DNA from: Micrasema longulum | Taxonomy: Eukaryota > Arthropoda > Insecta > Trichoptera > Brachycentridae | Assembly (NCBI GenBank): GCA_022494885.1 | Contig: JAGVSM010000930.1 | Span: 62,001-126,000 of the forward strand | Reading direction: 5' to 3' | Length of the DNA: 64,000 nt | Shown: one piece after another, positions 60,570-64,000 of the stretch | Layout: the number at the start of each line of letters is the position of its first letter | How positions within the stretch are numbered: position 1 is the stretch's first letter | Position numbers and translations under genes: made by a program | The notes under the pieces: generated by a model | What the model saw: the letters and a program-made list of their open reading frames with translations, nothing else | What the model was told of the DNA's origin: nothing | Databases searched by the model: none

Positions 60570-60629
60570 AAAAGATACATTGAAGTTCAGTTATAATTAA
60601 TGATTTTGATAAAATTATCAATGAAACTT

Positions 60630-60642
60630 CTTGGTTTAGTTT
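60630..60642. repeat. 13-bp target-site duplication, left
   Basis: CTTGGTTTAGTTT, repeated exactly at 60,773-60,785. Confidence 0.85.
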
Positions 60643-60772
60643 ATTTTATTTTTTTAAATTCATTAATTTTATAAAAATTACATGTTTTTGTAAAATTCTA
60701 AACATATCTACTTTTACACATCTAGTAAATGTTATCACTGTAACTCTCCAAAAAAAGAGACTAACTCATGTG
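60643..60772 (-). mobile_element. retroposon N, complete insertion (130 bp)
   Basis: Begins ATTTTATTTTTTTAAATTCA (the 3' tail, read inverted) and ends CAAAAAAAGAGACTAACTCA, TGTG. It matches 37,905-38,035. The flanking duplication and the empty site at 48.5 kb define its ends. It is too short to encode a protein, so it was mobilised in trans. Confidence 0.8.
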
Positions 60773-60785
60773 CTTGGTTTAGTTT
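60773..60785. repeat. 13-bp target-site duplication, right
   Basis: Exact copy of 60,630-60,642. Confidence 0.85.
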
Positions 60786-61015
60786 TATTTTTTCTCATTT
60801 TGACCAACGAGCGCTTTTGCCTAAGTAGGCATCTTCAAGACTGGTGAACTGTTTACAACGTTTACAGCTTTTATACTAGTCTTAACACATTTTGGAGATA
60901 AGAAGATCAAACAAGTATTTTGGCAGAGGCCAGAAAACATAAATATTTACAACTAGTTTGCTAAACAGTTCATTTTTGGGAGTTTTTAGACCGGAATTGG
61001 GATTAAGCTTGGAAA

Positions 61016-61842
61016 AGAACACATGGCGAAATACAACAAAGTGGGAAATGCGAATTTTAACAGATAAAGTTAGCACAATACTTTGCTTTTTTGACAGGGA
61101 AGTTTACATACCTATAGATGAATGACGAAATATTTTAAGATACGTACCTATCTAGAGAATACATTTGTTTATGGAATGACATTTTGATAGTCAATTTTAT
61201 GTTAATTATATTATTTTAGTTGTAAATAATTCAATCAAACTAAACCATGAAGTTTCGTTGATAATTTTATCAAAATCAATAACTATGGAGTTTTATCCAA
61301 GAAATATCAACAAAAAACATCAATATAAATTATAATTGTTTGTCTTAGCTTTGTAGCCATGTAGTTTTCTTTTGTTCTTTTTGACGTTGTTCCTTTTGTT
61401 CAGTTTCTTGTACATATTATAATTATAATTATAACGGACTCAGTATTGATGTAGACATTTTTAACTGCACTTTGGATTTGTACAGAAAATTTCTTCATGG
61501 GGTCGATTATTTGGCATAGTTGCTGAATGTGCATCTTGAGTGGTTTATGCTATGTATATGTGCCGCGTGTAATGTATATGTTTGTGTATGTTTTATATGT
61601 GCGTTCACGTGTGTGCGTGGATGGCTCGGAGTGTACATTCGGCATTTTTATTTATTTTTATTTATTACCTCCATGGAAAACGCAAATGTCACCAATTATT
61701 CTTTTCTCACTTAAAATTATTATTTATTTTTTTGTCACATTTAATGTTTATATCTTTTTAATTTATGAAAACTTAATTGGTCTATTTATGTTAAAAAAAT
61801 GTTGTTTTTAATACTAATTTTGTATGACTGTATGTTTTCTGA
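61016..61842. other. no gene; Q2-type scrap
   Basis: AAACCATGAAGTTTCGTTGA, TTATCAAAATCAATAACTAT (61,241-61,290) repeats the Q2 outer part. The overlapping frames at 61,520-61,811 are hydrophobic because of T-richness. Confidence 0.45.
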
Positions 61843-61878
61843 ATAAAATAAAATAAAATAAAATAAATAAAATAAAAT
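61843..61878. repeat. (AAAAT)n microsatellite
   Basis: About six TAAAA units with one TAAAT interruption. Confidence 0.85.
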
Positions 61879-61934
61879 ATGTTTCTCCATACAACTGTTG
61901 TTATTGCCTTAGGCCCTATAAAAATAATTCAAAC

Positions 61935-63145
61935 AAACCATCACGCCGTAGGCAAAGAGGATAGAACGCCATATCACTCTATCTTTACGGACAGACCTTG
62001 CTTCCTCTACATTCATACATCTTCTCATGCACGCACGCCGATTATTACTACTCTTGACATGTCCATCTTCGGACTTGATCGTGCCATGTCTTTCTCGATC
62101 TTCCACGTTTTTTGCATCCGTCATAGATGCTTTAAGCCGTTCTTTCGCCGTCCATTTGCTCTACATGTCCAAACCGACGCAGATTCTGTCGCTAATGCAA
62201 GTCTCAGCCTTACCCAGTTCACGGATCTCGACATTTGTGCACCTATCATACATCGTTTTACCACTCATTCGCCTGAGGGATCGCATTTCGATAGCATTCA
62301 ACCTACTTTCATCATCATTTTTCCAATTCCATACTTCGCTCCCACACATTAGAGTTGGCACTAGAACTCCGTTGTGAACTGCTAGTTTAGTCTCCTGCGA
62401 TAAATATTTGTTTGTCAAAGTAGATTTCAGTGCACCGTTCACCCTGTTCCCGGCACTCACCCTCCTTTCAATATCTTTCTCGGCCTTTCCGTCTCTAGTA
62501 AACATTCTTCCCAGGTACACAATTTTTTCTACCTGATTCAGAATATCTCTGTTCACACTGATCTCACATTTAGTTATAATATCATCCCTTTCAAAAACCA
62601 TCACTTTTGATTTATACACATTCACAAGCAAATCGCTTTTCTTGCATACATCGTAGACTTTTGTTACCAAGAATTGCAGGTCTTCTTTGCTGCTAGCAAG
62701 AAACACGGCATCATCCGCATACAGAAGACAGTTAACAGTTATACCACTCATTTTTGCTCCCATTCTTAAATCTTTCAGTTCTTTCATACAGTTATCGATA
62801 CATATGTTGAATAACCACGGTGACATTACACATCCTTGTTTGACTCCTTTTGGAATATTAAACCACGATGTGAATGACCCATTCACCTTCACACATGCTG
62901 TGCTGTCCTTATGCAGTGACGCAATAGCCCTTGTCAGGTTACCATTCACTCCATACTCCGATAAAATCTTCCACAATTTATCTCTGTCAACTCTATCAAA
63001 TGCCTTTTGCAGATGAACAAATGCGCAGAAAAGTTTCTGGTGTTTAGCCAGAAACTTTTTTGTCATATTTCGCAGAGCAAATATTTGATCCATACATCCT
63101 TTTCCATTCATAAATCCACTTTGTATATCCCAAACTCTATATTTA
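61935..63145 (-). pseudogene. P1 (RTE-like) LINE with RT domain, motif A mutated
   Basis: The longest P1 protein segment: the frame 63,177-62,161 (338 codons) includes SGFMNGKGCMDQIFALRNMT, FCAFVHLQKAFDRVDRDKLW (motif A), SWFNIPKGVKQGCVMSPWLF (motif B), CLLYADDAVFLASSKEDLQF (motif C, YADD at 62,710-62,721), QVEKIVYLGRMFTRDG and LNAIEMRSLRRMSGKTMYDR. In motif A the first, catalytic Asp of the usual F.D..KAFD is His (codon 63,013-63,015), a one-base change. A frameshift near 62,170 separates the rest of the C-terminus, which continues to about 61,940. The endonuclease is missing. Codons before 63,145 belong to a different P1 piece. Confidence 0.85.
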
Positions 63146-63243
63146 ATTACTTTTCCAATTCCATGCTTCACTCCCATACATTAAAGTTGGCACTAGAACT
63201 CCATTGTGAACTGCAAGTTTTGCCTCCTGCGATAAACATTACA
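63145..63243 (-). pseudogene. P1 LINE scrap fused to the RT copy
   Basis: CCATGCTTCACTCCCATACA, TTAAAGTTGGCACTAGAACT, GAACTGCAAGTTTTGCCTCC is a second copy of the region at 62,325-62,400 (encoding QEAKLAVHNGVLVPTLMYGS). It lies upstream of RT codons that should precede it, so a junction between two P1 copies lies near 63,145. Confidence 0.75.
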
Positions 63244-63269
63244 ATAATTAAATAAACAAATAATATTGT

Positions 63270-63352
63270 AAACTTATAATATTAGAAATCAAACACGGAT
63301 TTGAGTCTACTGAACACTTTATTTTATTTTTACAAATATAAAAATCTTTTAT
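63270..63352 (-). mobile_element. Q element block, inverted
   Basis: AATATTAGAAATCAAACACG, GATTTGAGTCTACTGAACAC, TTTATTTTATTTTTAC is the reverse complement of 63,790-63,860 and of 14,525-14,575. Confidence 0.7.
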
Positions 63353-63417
63353 AATCTTCAAATTCGTTTGAAAATGCCCTAACAAGGCGAAACAACTGTT
63401 ACGAAGTTTTCATTTTA
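63353..63417 (+). mobile_element. Q element, left part of an interrupted copy
   Basis: TTTGAAAATGCCCTAACAAG, GCGAAACAACTGTTACGAAG, TTTTCATTT. Continues at 63,784 after the P1 insertion. The order parallels 14,460-14,600. Confidence 0.65.
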
Positions 63418-63783
63418 ACTAACTAACTAACTAACCATCACGCCATTTCCCCGGAGGGGTAGGCAGAGAGGATAGAACGCCACACCATCCTGTCCTGGCA
63501 CACTTCCTTTGCTTCCTTCACATTCATACATCTTCTCATGCACGCACGTCGATTATTCCGACTTTTCACATGACCACTTTCAAGAATTTGTTGCACTTGA
63601 TCATGCCACGTCTTTCTCGGCCTTCCTCGACTTCTACAACCAGACACATTCGCATCATAAATCTTTTTAGCCGTTCTTTTATCATTCATTCGCTCCACAT
63701 GACTGAACCATCGCAAAAGACCTTTCTTAATTTTGTCGATAATGCTTAACTCAGCCTTGCATTCTGCTCTAATTTCGACATTA
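63418..63783 (-). pseudogene. P1 LINE 3' part inserted in Q
   Basis: Begins with the inverted tail AACTAACTAACTAACTAACC. The frame 63,716-63,438 reads MRWFSHVERMNDKRTAKKIY, DANVSGCRSRGRPRKTWHDQ, VQQILESGHVKSRNNRRACM, RRCMNVKEAKEVCQDRMVWR, SILSAYPSGEMA-stop. Upstream codons extend to the NVEIRAECKAELS block at 63,783. Very close to the 17.6-kb copy in sequence and tail. Confidence 0.9.
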
Positions 63784-63900
63784 AAATGTAAAAATAAAAT
63801 AAAGTCTTCAGTAGACTCGAATCAGTGTTTGATTTCTAATATTATAAGTATAAATATGGAGTTCTACAAAATAAACACCAAATCAATCAATAAATAATAT
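63784..63900 (+). mobile_element. Q element, right part
   Basis: GTAAAAATAAAATAAAGTCT, TCAGTAGACTCGAATCAGTG, TTTGATTTCTAATATTATAA, then AATATGGAGTTCTACAAAAT. This completes the copy begun at 63,353. Confidence 0.65.
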
Positions 63901-64000
63901 TGTGTTGGGTTTTGGGCAAGAAATTATCATTTCATGACAATTTTTAGATGTAAAAATGTTTCTAATCTCATCGTTTATAGAAAATGTGAATATCCTCTGT
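63901..64000. other. no assignable feature
   Basis: Short unassigned end of the window. Confidence 0.4.

Larger units (their letters stand above)
60570..61015 (-). mobile_element. Q2 element copy, interrupted by retroposon N
   Basis: Inverted relative of 48,290-48,600: TTGATAAAATTATCAATGAA, GAGCGCTTTTGCCTAAGTAG, GCATCTTCAAGACTGGTGAA, CATTTTGGAGATAAGAAGAT, AACAGTTCATTTTTGGGAGT. The N insertion at 60,643-60,772 splits it with a 13-bp target duplication. Confidence 0.75.

Noticed and set aside
61879..62377. Two plus-strand frames of 157 and 116 codons
   Set aside because: Both are antisense shadows of the P1 C-terminal region on the minus strand.
1..64000. LTR retrotransposon or endogenous viral sequence
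   Set aside because: I saw no paired long terminal repeats, protease, integrase or envelope-like reading frames. All RT remnants are of non-LTR type.

Overview
This window looks like about 64 kb of AT-rich, gene-poor chromosomal DNA from an arthropod, most likely an insect and possibly a moth or butterfly. There are no bacterial-type genes or operons. The coding traces are decayed animal non-LTR retrotransposons of R1-like, jockey/CR1-like, CR1/L2-like and RTE-like type, a mariner D,D34D transposase relic, and tRNA-derived SINEs with A/B-box heads. The R1-like tails argue for an arthropod. The hairpin TTGCCTTAAGGCAA followed by GCCCGCC, and the end CGAAGCCGCGGGTAATAGC, are of a kind I associate with lepidopteran repeats. 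The order is an inference, not a demonstration.

Only one segment looks like a host gene: a GC-rich 266-bp internal exon at 47,800-48,065 (+), with a good acceptor (TTTCCAG) and donor (GTGAGT). Almost everything else is transposon debris, so most of the window is probably intron or intergenic sequence. I did not recognise the exon's product.

Family labels used below are mine. P1 is an RTE-like LINE with a (GTTA)n tail (9.2, 17.6, 18.3-19.5, 36.8/37.5, 54.4-55.3 and 61.9-63.8 kb). L2A and L2B are CR1/L2-like LINEs with a GCGCC...GGCGC 3' hairpin (9.0, 11.5, 18.9, 24.0 and 49.4-51.4 kb). LINE-C is CR1/L2-like with a TTGCCTTAAGGCAA end (5.4, 12.1, 43.0 and 56.5 kb). J1 and J3 are jockey/CR1-like LINEs. 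R1-like tails lie at 0.6, 4.1, 26 and 54 kb. SINE-A and SINE-B are two tRNA-derived SINE families. FB-C is a foldback element with about twelve copies. FB-P is a near-perfect 233-243-bp palindromic MITE with TAA/TTA duplications (9.4, 27.3 and 48.7 kb). Q elements carry a TGAARATGCC...GGCGAAA hairpin. TC is a nonautonomous element with internal near-tandem cores that ends in the L2-type 3' hairpin.

Region by region: 0-4.3 kb holds LINE tails and an AT minisatellite. 5-12.3 kb is LINE-rich, with FB-P inserted in P1 and a long (TTTTA)n array at a LINE 3' end. 12.8-17.6 kb holds SINEs and foldbacks. 17.6-19.6 kb holds two P1 copies, one with a clear 14-bp target-site duplication and one broken by two insertions. 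19.9-28.6 kb is dense in foldbacks, TC, LINEs and SINEs. 28.6-33.6 kb is mostly featureless. 33.6-43.3 kb mixes J1, foldbacks, P1, SINEs and TC. 43.7-47.1 kb holds a MITE and the mariner relic. 47.8 kb is the exon. 48.3-54.3 kb holds FB-P, the longest L2A copy and an R1-like tail. 54.4-64 kb is P1, LINE-C, FB-C and Q. Several nested insertions can be read directly and give a relative chronology. I see no CRISPR array, no functional tRNA or rRNA gene, and no intact autonomous element.
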